64,000 nt of DNA from the NCBI GenBank assembly GCA_018241725.1, contig JAFEDI010000079.1:62001-126000 (forward strand), in the 5' to 3' direction. Position 1 is the stretch's first letter. Every line of letters begins with the position of its first letter. The DNA comes from Pseudomonadota bacterium. GTDB taxonomy: Bacteria > Pseudomonadota > Gammaproteobacteria > Burkholderiales > Rhodocyclaceae. The notes beneath the pieces are model-generated. The model did no database searches and was not told the DNA's origin. It was given only the letters and a program-made list of their open reading frames with translations. Both the position numbers and the translations under genes were made by a program. Positions 53,931 to 62,606 of the stretch are shown here, one piece after another.

Positions 53931-54431
53931 CTATGGCGTGTCGTTGGAATGCACGACTCGGAAGCGCCGCCCATCCCAGTACAGCAGCATGTCGATGCCG
54001 GCCTCGCTGCCGAGCAGGATGCCGTCGCCCCTCCAGCGCGGTGCAAAGGCACGCCACGACTCGGCCTGCGGCGCGTCCTGGGGCAGCGCCTGCAGCGGCG
54101 CGGGGCTCTCCTGCCAGATCGGGGTGGAGAAGAAGCGGCGGTTCTGGATCAGCGTGCAGCCGGCGTGGCGATCCACCACCAGCATGAAGGCCACACCGGC
54201 ATTGCGGCGCAGGCGTGCATTCCACGGGTCCCAGGCCAGCGCCGGGATTTCGCGACGGGACTGGCGGCGCACCCACAGACGGTCGGGTGTGCCGTCGCCG
54301 TCGAAATCACCGGTCAATACGCTGGTGCCGGCCGGTGGGCCGGCCTTGCACGGCGTGGCGGCGTGGGTGGGAACAGAGATCGTCAACAAGGCGGCGGCTA
54401 GGCCGCCATACAACAGGGTTCGATATGTCAT
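53931..54431 (-). CDS. Secreted FG-GAP-like protein of unknown function
   Basis: 166 residues from MTYRTLLYGGLAAALLTI, a signal peptide ending at HAA. Contains the calcium-binding-type DFDGDGTPD loop seen in FG-GAP repeats. Start and the preceding gene's stop overlap (ATGA), so it is coupled to the M23 gene. Confidence 0.65.
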   Translation of the reverse strand: MTYRTLLYGGLAAALLTISVPTHAATPCKAGPPAGTSVLTGDFDGDGTPDRLWVRRQSRREIPALAWDPWNARLRRNAGVAFMLVVDRHAGCTLIQNRRFFSTPIWQESPAPLQALPQDAPQAESWRAFAPRWRGDGILLGSEAGIDMLLYWDGRRFRVVHSNDTP

Positions 54432-55237
54432 GCCTTGGGCAGGTGCAGCTTCCATTTGTCCAGATAGGGGGTCGGGTCGATGAGATCGGCTCTACGCAGG
54501 AAAGGGATGCCATCCGCGCGTCGGGCGGATTCATCTTCGCTCACGGTCAGGCGGCCGCTGGCGGTACCCGCGTACATCTCCAGGTGCAGCATGGCGCTCG
54601 GCACGCTGACGCCGACCAGATGCCCGACCTTGGCGATGAACTGGCCGGCGACGACCCGCTCGCCCTTGCGCAGTGGCGAGCCGGGCTGGATCTCGCCGTA
54701 GCGGATCAGAAAATCCCCGTGGTCGATTTCCAGCGCGTCGGTTTCCGCGTAGAAGGCGTAGGGGTCGCGCACCACCACCCCGGCACAAACCGCATGGACG
54801 GTGGTGCCGATGGGCGCATACAGGTCGCAGCCAGCGTGGGCGCGGGCGCCGCTGCTGCGGTTCGAGCCATAGGCGCGCGGCGGCTGGATCCAGTCCGCCC
54901 TGGGCAGGATCGGAAGCGGAAAATACGCCTCGGCAGTGCCGTTGCCGCCATCGAGGCCGGCTGCGGCAGCCTGCCGCAGGTGTTGCCAGTCCTGGCTCTG
55001 CACCGCAATCAGCCCGCTGGGTGCCAGTCCGGACAGTAACTGGAAGGCCTTGATCGCCGCCACCGTCGATGATTCCTTCGGCGGCCGGGCAATGCCGCCG
55101 TCGATGCCCTTGGGGTCGACGGCCGGCTTGGCCAACCGTCTGGCGGCGGCGGTCAGCAGAGTCTGGACGGTGATCACATCGTCCTTGTGGTTCTGAGCGC
55201 CGCGCTCCCACGCCCCAACCGATGCGCTGATGTCCAT
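54428..55237 (-). CDS. M23/LytM-type metallopeptidase-like protein with altered HxH motif
   Basis: 269 residues from MDISASVGAWERGAQNHKDD after a strong AAGGAGGAGCTTG site. N-terminal half: peptidoglycan-binding-like helices (IKAFQLLSGLAPSGLI). C-terminal half: LytM domain with HAGCD (the H-x3-D zinc pair) and MLHLEM in place of the usual HLHxE. The zinc ligands remain but the first His of H-x-H, the general base in LytM, is Met. Catalysis is therefore doubtful. It may act as a regulatory, LytM-factor-like protein. Confidence 0.75.
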   Translation of the reverse strand: MDISASVGAWERGAQNHKDDVITVQTLLTAAARRLAKPAVDPKGIDGGIARPPKESSTVAAIKAFQLLSGLAPSGLIAVQSQDWQHLRQAAAAGLDGGNGTAEAYFPLPILPRADWIQPPRAYGSNRSSGARAHAGCDLYAPIGTTVHAVCAGVVVRDPYAFYAETDALEIDHGDFLIRYGEIQPGSPLRKGERVVAGQFIAKVGHLVGVSVPSAMLHLEMYAGTASGRLTVSEDESARRADGIPFLRRADLIDPTPYLDKWKLHLPKA

Positions 55238-55413
55238 CAAGCTCCTCCTTCTGGTCCTGGCCCCGATATCGATCAACCCTCGCCGCGGCCCGAGTACTCA
55301 GCATAGTCCGCCACGCGCGACAATCATCCCGGCAGGTTGGACCGACAGCAGGCGGATGAATTCGCCGAGACAGGACTTTCTGCAGGCTCGATCACCTGTC
55401 GCAGGCGAAAAAA

Positions 55414-55441
55414 AAAAAGCCACGACAGTGCGTGGCTTTTT
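55414..55441 (-). terminator. Intrinsic terminator of hom (bidirectional)
   Basis: AAAAAGCCACG-ACAGTG-CGTGGCTTTTT is a perfect hairpin with T-runs on both strands, 23 bases beyond the hom stop. Confidence 0.9.
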
Positions 55442-55463
55442 CTTGGTGGGACGCGGAACCCGA

Positions 55464-56771
55464 TCAGAGGTTCTCGAGACGCAGACGAATCACCTTGCCG
55501 GCCACGGAGTCGAGGCTCTCGATCTTGGCGATGGCGGTGTCCACGTTCTTCTCGATGGTCAGGTGGGTCAGGATGATGATGTCGGTCTGGGACTCGCCCT
55601 CTTCCGGCTCACGCTGCAGCATGGCGTCGATGGAGATCGACTGGTCGGCCAGGATGCGGGTGATGTCGGCCAGCACGCCCGGCTTGTCGAGCACGCGCAG
55701 GCGCAGGTAGTAGCTGGTCTCGACTTCGTCGATCGGCAGCACCGGCACGTCGGTGATCTGATCCGGCTGGAAGGCCAGGTGCGGCACGCGGTGTTCCGGG
55801 TCGGCGGTGTGCAGGCGGGTGACGTCCACCAGGTCGGCGATCACGGCGCTGGCGGTCGGCTCGGCACCGGCGCCCTTGCCGTAGTACAGCGTGGCGCCGA
55901 CGGCGTCGCCCTGCACCAGCACGGCGTTCATGGCGCCTTCCACGTTGGCGATGAGGCGCTTTTCAGGGATCAGCGTGGGGTGCACGCGCAGCTCGATGCC
56001 CTGCGGACGGCGGCGGGCGATGCCCAGCAGCTTGATGCGGTAGCCCAGTTGCTCGGCGTACTTGATGTCGGCGGCTTCGAGCTTGGTGATGCCTTCCACG
56101 TAGGCCTTGTCGAACTGGACCGGCACGCCGAAGGCGATGGAGGCCATCAGGGTCGCCTTGTGGGCGGCGTCCACGCCTTCGATGTCGAAGGTGGGATCGG
56201 CTTCGGCGTAGCCGAGGCGCTGGGCTTCCTTCAGCACGTCGGCAAAGGGCAGGCCCTTGTCGCGCATCTCGGACAGGATGAAGTTGGTGGTGCCGTTGAT
56301 GATGCCGGCCAGCCACTGGATGCGGTTGGCGGAGAGGCCTTCACGCAGCGCCTTGATGATGGGGATGCCACCGGCGACGGCGGCTTCGAAGGCCACCATC
56401 ACGCCCTTCTTCTGGGCCGCGGCGAAGATCTCGTTGCCATGCACGGCCAGCAGCGCCTTGTTGGCGGTGACCACGTGCTTGCCGTTCTCGATGGCCTTCA
56501 GCACCAGTTCCTTGGCGACGCCGTAACCGCCGATCAGCTCGACGACGATGTCGATCTCGGGGTCGGTGACCACCGAAAAGGCGTCGTCGGTGATGCGCAC
56601 GTCGGCGCCCGCCACGCTCTTCGCCAGTTCCAGGTTCTTGTCGGCCACCGCGGTAATGCGGATCGGCCGGCCGGCACGGCGGGTGATTTCTTCTTCGTTG
56701 CGCTTGAGAACGGTAAAGGTGCCACCGCCTACGGTGCCGATGCCCAGGAGGCCAACATTGATGGGTTTCAT
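55464..56771 (-). CDS. hom: Homoserine dehydrogenase
   Basis: 435 residues. N-terminal nucleotide-binding motif GIGTVGGGT, catalytic core with GIINGTTNFIL and EADPTFDIEGVDAAHK, and a C-terminal ACT domain (YYLRLRVLDKPGVLADITRI). Converts aspartate semialdehyde to homoserine for threonine and methionine. The ACT domain implies feedback control by an amino acid. It lies 33 bases after alaA. Confidence 0.97.
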   Translation of the reverse strand: MKPINVGLLGIGTVGGGTFTVLKRNEEEITRRAGRPIRITAVADKNLELAKSVAGADVRITDDAFSVVTDPEIDIVVELIGGYGVAKELVLKAIENGKHVVTANKALLAVHGNEIFAAAQKKGVMVAFEAAVAGGIPIIKALREGLSANRIQWLAGIINGTTNFILSEMRDKGLPFADVLKEAQRLGYAEADPTFDIEGVDAAHKATLMASIAFGVPVQFDKAYVEGITKLEAADIKYAEQLGYRIKLLGIARRRPQGIELRVHPTLIPEKRLIANVEGAMNAVLVQGDAVGATLYYGKGAGAEPTASAVIADLVDVTRLHTADPEHRVPHLAFQPDQITDVPVLPIDEVETSYYLRLRVLDKPGVLADITRILADQSISIDAMLQREPEEGESQTDIIILTHLTIEKNVDTAIAKIESLDSVAGKVIRLRLENL

Positions 56772-56804
56772 GTGTCTGGTGAAGGTAAGGGTCTAGGGGT
56801 GAAA

Positions 56805-58109
56805 TCAGGTGCCGTGCCGTTTGCGGTAGCTTTCGAGGAAGCGGGCGATGCGGGCAATGGCGAGTTTCAGGTCTTCTTCGTGGGGCAGGAAGACCAGACG
56901 GAAGTGGTCCGGGCTCGGCCAGTTGAAGCCGGTGCCCTGGACGAGCAGCACGCGCTCGGCCTCCAGCAGCTCGGCGATGAACTGCTGATCGTCCTCGATC
57001 GGGTAGATCTTGGGGTCGAGGCGCGGGAACATGTACAGCGTGGCCTTCGGCTTGACGCAGCTGACGCCCGGGATGGCGGTGATCAGCTCGTGAGCCAGGT
57101 CGCGCTGGCGACGCATGCGGCCGCCGGGGGAAACCAGGTCTTCGATGCTCTGGTAGCCGCCGAGGGCGGTCTGGATCGCATGCTGGCCGGGCACGTTGGC
57201 GCACAGGCGCATCGAGGCCAGCATGTTGAGGCCTTCGATGTAGTCGGCCGCCGGACGCTTGTCGCCGGATACCACCAGCCAGCCGGCGCGGTAGCCGCAG
57301 GAACGGTAGTTCTTGGACAGGCCGTTGAAGGTGACGGTCAGCACGTCTTCCGACAGGGAGGCGATGGAGGTGTGCTCGACGCCGTCGTACAGCACCTTGT
57401 CGTAGACCTCGTCGGCGTAGATGATCAGGCCGTGCTCGCGGGCGATCTGGACAATGGCCTTGAGGGTTTCGTCCGGATAGACGGCGCCGGTCGGGTTGTT
57501 CGGATTGATCAGGACGATGGCGCGGGTGTGCGGGGTGATCTTGGCGCGGATGTCGGCCAGATCGGGCAGCCACTCGTTGGCCTCGTCGCAGATGTAGTGC
57601 ACCGGCGTACCGCCGGAGAGGCTTACCGCGGCAGTCCACAGCGGGTAGTCGGGGGCCGGGACGAGCACTTCGTCGCCGCTGTTGAGCAGCGCGTTCATGG
57701 CCATCACGATCAGTTCGGAAACGCCGTTGCCGACGTAGATGTCTTCCAGCGTCACACCCTTGATGCGCTTCTGCTGGGTGTAATGCATGATCGCCTTGCG
57801 GGCCGAGAAGATCCCCTTGGAGTCCGAGTAGCCTGCGGCGTTGGGCAGGTTGCGGATCATGTCGAGCTGGATTTCTTCGGGGGAGTCGAAACCGAACGCG
57901 GCCAGGTTGCCGATGTTCAGCTTGATGATCTTGTGGCCCTCGTCCTCCATCTGCTTCGCCTTTTGCAGCACGGGGCCGCGGATGTCGTAACAGACGTTGG
58001 CGAGCTTGTCGGACTTGCGGATTGGTTGCACGGCGGTTTCCGTTTCCTTACTGGTGAGCACGGGCTGCTCATTGACAACCCGCAATTTGGCTTGGCGGCT
58101 CATGGTCAT
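56805..58109 (-). CDS. alaA: Alanine-synthesising aminotransferase (AlaA family)
   Basis: 434 residues if started at MTMSRQ (58109). The N-terminal 30 residues extend beyond E. coli AlaA. Family sequence: KLANVCYDIRGPVL, IRNLPNAAGYSDSKG, NPNNPTGAVYP, the PLP Lys in FNGLSKNYRSCGYRAGW and RLVFLP. The usual LNIGNPAPFGF is LNIGNLAAFGF here. Pyridoxal phosphate enzyme making alanine from pyruvate and glutamate. It shares a transcription unit with hom, as in many Betaproteobacteria. Confidence 0.92.
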   Translation of the reverse strand: MTMSRQAKLRVVNEQPVLTSKETETAVQPIRKSDKLANVCYDIRGPVLQKAKQMEDEGHKIIKLNIGNLAAFGFDSPEEIQLDMIRNLPNAAGYSDSKGIFSARKAIMHYTQQKRIKGVTLEDIYVGNGVSELIVMAMNALLNSGDEVLVPAPDYPLWTAAVSLSGGTPVHYICDEANEWLPDLADIRAKITPHTRAIVLINPNNPTGAVYPDETLKAIVQIAREHGLIIYADEVYDKVLYDGVEHTSIASLSEDVLTVTFNGLSKNYRSCGYRAGWLVVSGDKRPAADYIEGLNMLASMRLCANVPGQHAIQTALGGYQSIEDLVSPGGRMRRQRDLAHELITAIPGVSCVKPKATLYMFPRLDPKIYPIEDDQQFIAELLEAERVLLVQGTGFNWPSPDHFRLVFLPHEEDLKLAIARIARFLESYRKRHGT

Positions 58110-58248
58110 GGCCCCGTCAGGGACGATCGGTGGTGAAACCCGGTCGGGTGCCCGGCGACGCAAAGCTATAATGTTACCCAAGCCACCCGGACCGGGCAAA
58201 TCCGCGTCCAATCAATCAGTAAGAGTGCCCACTGCAGAGAAGCCAGCC
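58110..58248. promoter_or_regulatory. Divergent promoter region alaA / Mth938 gene
   Basis: TATAAT (58167-58172) lies on the plus strand about 80 bases before the Mth938 gene. On the minus strand TTGCCC-N17-TAACAT is a possible promoter for alaA. Both are only moderately convincing. Confidence 0.35.
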
Positions 58249-58626
58249 ATGAAACTCCACCTCGACAAGAGCGAGCAATACAACACCATCGCCCGCTACG
58301 ACGCCCGCCACGTGATGGTGTCCGATACCCGCTACGAATCCAGCGTGATCGTAATGCCCGAGCGCATCGAAACCGACTGGCACGCCGGCGGTTTCGATGC
58401 GCTCGACGAAGCCGCCTTCCAGCGCCTGGCGGCGCTGGGCTGCGAGATCCTGATCCTCGGCACCGGCATGAAGCAGCGCTTCCCGCAGCCGCGCCTGATG
58501 CGCGCGCTGATCGAGGCCCGCATCGGGCTGGAAGTGATGGATCTGGGCTCTGCCTGCCGGACCTACAACATCCTGGTAGCGGAACATCGTAACGTGGCCG
58601 CGGCGCTTCTGTTCGATCCGGAGTGA
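58249..58626 (+). CDS. Mth938-domain protein (DUF498)
   Basis: 125 residues, the compact Mth938/DUF498 fold (QYNTIARYDARHVMV, LGTGMKQRFP, GLEVMDLGSACRTYNIL). In mitochondria the homologue NDUFAF3 assembles complex I; the bacterial role is not settled. Cytosolic. Confidence 0.85.
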   Translation: MKLHLDKSEQYNTIARYDARHVMVSDTRYESSVIVMPERIETDWHAGGFDALDEAAFQRLAALGCEILILGTGMKQRFPQPRLMRALIEARIGLEVMDLGSACRTYNILVAEHRNVAAALLFDPE

Positions 58627-58710
58627 ATACCGTTCATATGCCTGGATGCATTGCCAGGCCTGCATCTTGGGATTAGGCTGACGCCGGAATAGTCAATTTC
58701 CGGAGAAACC

Positions 58711-59166
58711 ATGCTTGACCAGGCCGCACCCGATTTCAGCCTGCCAGCCACCGGCGGGCAGACGCTCACCCTTTCCGCGCTGAAGGGCAGCAAGGTGGTG
58801 CTGTATTTCTACCCGAAGGACAGCACGCCCGGCTGCACCACCGAGAGCCAGCAGTTCCGCGACCTGCATCCCGAATTTCTCGCTGCCGGCGCCGTCGTGC
58901 TGGGCATCTCGCGGGACGGCCTCAAGTCCCACGACAACTTCCGCGCCAAGCAGGCCCTGCCCTTCGATCTGGTCTCCGATCCGGACGAGACCGCCTGTAC
59001 GCTGTTCGGCGTCATGAAGCTGAAAAACATGTATGGGAAACAGGTGCGCGGAATCGAACGCAGCACTTTCGTCATCGACGCCGACGGTGTGCTGCGTCGC
59101 GAATGGCGTGGCGTCAAGGTCCCCGGCCACGCTCAGGAGGTGCTCGACTACGTGAAAACCTTGTAA
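58711..59166 (+). CDS. bcp: Thioredoxin-dependent peroxiredoxin (BCP/PrxQ type)
   Basis: 151 residues. Peroxidatic Cys in YPKDSTPGCTTES; the resolving Cys usually five residues on is replaced (PGCTTESQQF), so it probably works as a 1-Cys enzyme or with another Cys (ETACTLFG). Cytosolic peroxide scavenger. Confidence 0.93.
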   Translation: MLDQAAPDFSLPATGGQTLTLSALKGSKVVLYFYPKDSTPGCTTESQQFRDLHPEFLAAGAVVLGISRDGLKSHDNFRAKQALPFDLVSDPDETACTLFGVMKLKNMYGKQVRGIERSTFVIDADGVLRREWRGVKVPGHAQEVLDYVKTL

Positions 59167-59214
59167 GGCAGGACTGCTCCATCCCCTTCCACGACCGACG
59201 AGAAGACCGACATC

Positions 59215-60633
59215 ATGGCTACCCGACGCCCTGCGAAGTCCAAGACCCCCGCTACCAAGCTTTTCGTCCTCGATACCAACGTGCTGATGCACGACCCGAC
59301 GAGCCTTTATCGCTTCGAAGAGCACGACATCTTCGTGCCGATGATGACCCTCGAGGAGCTTGACTCCAACAAGAAGGGCATGTCCGAAGTCGCCCGCAAC
59401 GCGCGCCAGGCCAGCCGCACCCTCGATGAGATCGTGCAGAGCTGCCCGGAAGGCATCGAAGCCGGCATCGGCCTGCTCGGCCCCTCCAGCGAGCTGGCCA
59501 GCGGCCGCCTGTTCCTGCAGACGGAGGCCATCAACAGCCAGCTGCCGGCCGCGCTGCCCACCTCCAAGGGCGACAACCAGATCCTCGCAGTGGTGATGTA
59601 CCTGTTCGAGAAGTTCGACCGGAAGCGTTCGGTGATCCTCGTCTCGAAGGACATCAACATGCGCATCAAGGCCCGCGCGCTGGGCCTGGAGGCGCAGGAC
59701 TACTTCAACGACAAGGTCCTCGAAGACACCGACCTGCTGTACACCGGCACCAAGGAGATCGACGCCGCCTTCTGGGAAGCCAACGGCAAGGACATGGAGT
59801 CGTGGAAGCAGGAAAGCCGGACCTACTACAAGATCAAGGGCCCGGACGCACCGGACATGCTGGTCAATGAGTTCGTCTACCAGGAGGGCGAACAGCCGCT
59901 GCAGGCCTGGGTCAAGGACAAGGCCGGCAAGACGGTCACCCTCGAGACGCTCATCGATTACTCCCACCAGAAGAACAACGTGTGGGGCATCACCGCCCGC
60001 AACCGGGAGCAGAACTTCGCCCTCAACCTGCTGATGAACCCGGAGATCGACTTCGTCACCCTGCTCGGTCAGGCGGGCACCGGCAAGACGCTGCTGACAC
60101 TGGCCGCCAGCCTGACCCAGGTGCTGGAAACCAAGCGCTACTCCGAGATCATCATGACCCGCGTCACCGTGCCGGTGGGCGAGGACATCGGCTTCCTGCC
60201 GGGCACCGAGGAAGAGAAGATGGCCCCGTGGATGGGCGCGCTGGAAGACAACCTGGACGTGCTCAACGGCACCACCGGCGAAGGCGGCGAATGGGGCCGC
60301 GCGGCCACCCGCGACCTGATCCGCAGCCGCATCAAGATCAAGTCGCTTAACTTCATGCGCGGGCGCACCTTCATCAACAAGTTCCTGATCATCGACGAGG
60401 CGCAGAACCTGACGCCGAAGCAGATGAAGACCCTGATCACCCGCGCCGGCCCCGGTACCAAGGTAGTGTGCCTGGGCAACATCGCGCAGATCGACACGCC
60501 CTACCTCACGGAGGGCTCGTCGGGCCTGACCTACGTGGTGGACCGTTTCAAGGGCTGGCCGCACTCCGGCCACATCACGCTGCAGCGCGGCGAGCGCTCG
60601 CGGCTTGCGGACCACGCGGCGGAAGTCCTGTAA
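59215..60633 (+). CDS. PIN-PhoH ATPase (PhoH2 family)
   Basis: 472 residues. N-terminal PIN RNase domain (LFVLDTNVLMHDP, about 15-150) and C-terminal PhoH ATPase (Walker A GQAGTGKTLL, Walker B FLIIDEAQNL). PhoH2 proteins are RNA helicase/ribonucleases, sometimes toxin-like. Good start after ACCGACATC with a moderate site. Probably monocistronic. Confidence 0.92.
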   Translation: MATRRPAKSKTPATKLFVLDTNVLMHDPTSLYRFEEHDIFVPMMTLEELDSNKKGMSEVARNARQASRTLDEIVQSCPEGIEAGIGLLGPSSELASGRLFLQTEAINSQLPAALPTSKGDNQILAVVMYLFEKFDRKRSVILVSKDINMRIKARALGLEAQDYFNDKVLEDTDLLYTGTKEIDAAFWEANGKDMESWKQESRTYYKIKGPDAPDMLVNEFVYQEGEQPLQAWVKDKAGKTVTLETLIDYSHQKNNVWGITARNREQNFALNLLMNPEIDFVTLLGQAGTGKTLLTLAASLTQVLETKRYSEIIMTRVTVPVGEDIGFLPGTEEEKMAPWMGALEDNLDVLNGTTGEGGEWGRAATRDLIRSRIKIKSLNFMRGRTFINKFLIIDEAQNLTPKQMKTLITRAGPGTKVVCLGNIAQIDTPYLTEGSSGLTYVVDRFKGWPHSGHITLQRGERSRLADHAAEVL

Positions 60634-60684
60634 GTAGTACGCTGTACGCGGGATGGGCTGCTTGCTCCGGCTCATCCCGCCACG

Positions 60685-60700
60685 CCCCGTAAGGGGTTTT
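60685..60700 (+). terminator. Short intrinsic terminator after phoH
   Basis: CCCC-GTAA-GGGG followed by TTTT; a longer GGGATGGGC/GCTCATCCC hairpin precedes it at about 60649-60679. Confidence 0.6.
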
Positions 60701-60741
60701 CACAAAAATAACGGGGACCCGGCTACGGGGAGAAGAATCCG

Positions 60742-61494
60742 ATGAACGAGACAAGCCAAGACATTTCCGCCACGCCCCGTCTGACGGGCATCACGGTTCT
60801 CGCCGCGGAGGACGACGAGATCAACCAGATCGTATTGGACGACGTCCTGCGCTACGAGGGCGCCCAGGTGGAGATCGTCGGCACCGGGCGCGCCGCAGTG
60901 GACCGCGTCACCGAAGCCGGCCCCAAGGCCTTCCAGTTGGTGCTGATGGACATCCAGATGCCCGAAATGGATGGTTATGAAGCAGCCCGGCGCATCCATG
61001 CCCACTCACCGGATTTGCCCATCATCGGCCAGACCGCCAATTCCGGCGCCGAGGAACAGGCACGCTGCCGTGCCGCCGGCATGGCAGCCCAGATCAGCAA
61101 GCCCATCGACCCGGAAGCGCTGGTCGCGCTGATCCGCCGGCACACCCTGGAGCGCCCTGCTGGCACGATAGACTGGCAGGCACTGGACTCGCGCTTTCCG
61201 GGCAAGGCCGACTTCATCCGCCGCCTGCTCGGCGTGTTCATCCAGAGCCAGACCCCGACGGTGGCAACGCTGCGCGCAGCCGCAGCCAGCGGTGACATCA
61301 GCGCGATCGCACCCATCGCCCATCCGCTCAAGAGCTCGTCCGGCAACATCATGGCCAACGCGCTGATGGCCCTGGCACTACGCGCCGAACAGGCTTCCCG
61401 TCAGTCCCAGCCCGAGGCGCTGACGCTCGCCGAAGAGCTGGCCACAGCCCTCGAGGCGACGCTGGCCGAAATCGCTGTCCGCCTGGAGTCCTGA
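60742..61494 (+). CDS. Receiver-HPt fusion protein
   Basis: 250 residues. Receiver domain about 15-135 with Asp in LVLMDIQMPEMDG and Lys in ISKPI; HPt domain about 150-250 with the phospho-accepting His in IAHPLKSSSGN. Such a protein passes phosphate from a hybrid kinase, for example those in this window, to a final regulator. Confidence 0.88.
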   Translation: MNETSQDISATPRLTGITVLAAEDDEINQIVLDDVLRYEGAQVEIVGTGRAAVDRVTEAGPKAFQLVLMDIQMPEMDGYEAARRIHAHSPDLPIIGQTANSGAEEQARCRAAGMAAQISKPIDPEALVALIRRHTLERPAGTIDWQALDSRFPGKADFIRRLLGVFIQSQTPTVATLRAAAASGDISAIAPIAHPLKSSSGNIMANALMALALRAEQASRQSQPEALTLAEELATALEATLAEIAVRLES

Positions 61495-61503
61495 ACCCGC
61501 CGT

Positions 61504-62574
61504 TCAGGTGTCTGCCTGAACGGCCCCGTCCCTCAGACTGCGGGCCACTCTGAGCAGAGTGCCCTGATCCAGCGTGCTCACCGGAATCACGCGGGCCTGC
61601 TCGGCCCGCCGGTACAAGCCCTCGCCGCCACGCCGGTAGGCTGGATCGTAGTGATCGACGATCAGCTCTTCGGCCAGCTGCCGCCATTCACCTGCCGTCA
61701 CCAGCGACTGCCATTCGCCGACCCGCTTGTGCCCGTGCTGGCCCACCAGACGTTCCAGCTTGGCGTTGAAATCGGCGGGATCCGCGATCAGGCCGGTGTA
61801 GCGATCCAGCAGGTGATCCACCCGCGCCGTCAGTGCAGCTTCGATACGCACGCAGTCGCCGTCACGCAGACGTTCGAAGAGTTCAGGCGGAACATGCAGC
61901 CGGCCGACACGCCGGCTTTCCGACTCGGCCCACACCGGCCGTGCCGGATCGAAAGTCCGTAGCTGCGTCCACAGGGCCGTCTCGAATGCCTTCTGACCGG
62001 GCTGCTCGCTGTTCGGCTCGGCGCCAAGTACAGACCCCTTGTGCCTGGCCAGCGCCTCCAGATCGAGGACCTGCTCCCCCGTCGTTGCCAGTGCCTCCAG
62101 CAGCGCCGTCTTGCCGCTGCCCGTTGGACCGCACAGGATGCGGAAACCCAACCGCTCGGGGAGACTCCCCAGATCCTCCAGCACGCGCAGACGGAAACTC
62201 TTGTAACCGCCATCAAGGCGCCGCGCCCCCCAGCCGACCTGCCCCAGCACAAGTGTCATCGCGCCACTGCGCTGACCACCGCGCCAGCAGTAAATCAGAG
62301 GTTTCCAGCCCTTCGGCTTATTGAGAAAATGCGTCTCGATGTGCTGCGCGATATTGCGCGACACCAGTGCCGCCCCCACCTTCCGCGCCTCGAAGGGCGA
62401 GACCTGCTTGTAGAGCGTGCCGACACGGATCCGCTCCTCGTCATCCAGCACCGGGCAATTGATGGCCCCTGGGATATGGTCTTCGGCGTATTCGGCCGGC
62501 GAGCGGACATCGATGATCTCATCGAACTCTTCGAGACGATCGAGACTGGCGGAGAATGGGGCGGGATGGGACAC
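61504..62574 (-). CDS. mnmH: tRNA 2-selenouridine synthase
   Basis: 356 residues. N-terminal rhodanese domain with the catalytic Cys in LIYCWRGGQRS, and a P-loop domain (CGPTGSGKTALL). It uses selenophosphate to replace the sulfur of 2-thiouridine in tRNA wobble bases. Divergent to selD with only 32 bases between the two start codons. Confidence 0.95.
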   Translation of the reverse strand: MSHPAPFSASLDRLEEFDEIIDVRSPAEYAEDHIPGAINCPVLDDEERIRVGTLYKQVSPFEARKVGAALVSRNIAQHIETHFLNKPKGWKPLIYCWRGGQRSGAMTLVLGQVGWGARRLDGGYKSFRLRVLEDLGSLPERLGFRILCGPTGSGKTALLEALATTGEQVLDLEALARHKGSVLGAEPNSEQPGQKAFETALWTQLRTFDPARPVWAESESRRVGRLHVPPELFERLRDGDCVRIEAALTARVDHLLDRYTGLIADPADFNAKLERLVGQHGHKRVGEWQSLVTAGEWRQLAEELIVDHYDPAYRRGGEGLYRRAEQARVIPVSTLDQGTLLRVARSLRDGAVQADT

Positions 62575-62606
62575 GTTGGAAATACTGGAAAAGACAGGAA
62601 ACAGAG

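Noticed and set aside
55230-58136. 968-codon open frame antisense to hom and alaA
   Set aside because: A shadow of two certain genes caused by high GC; low-complexity composition.
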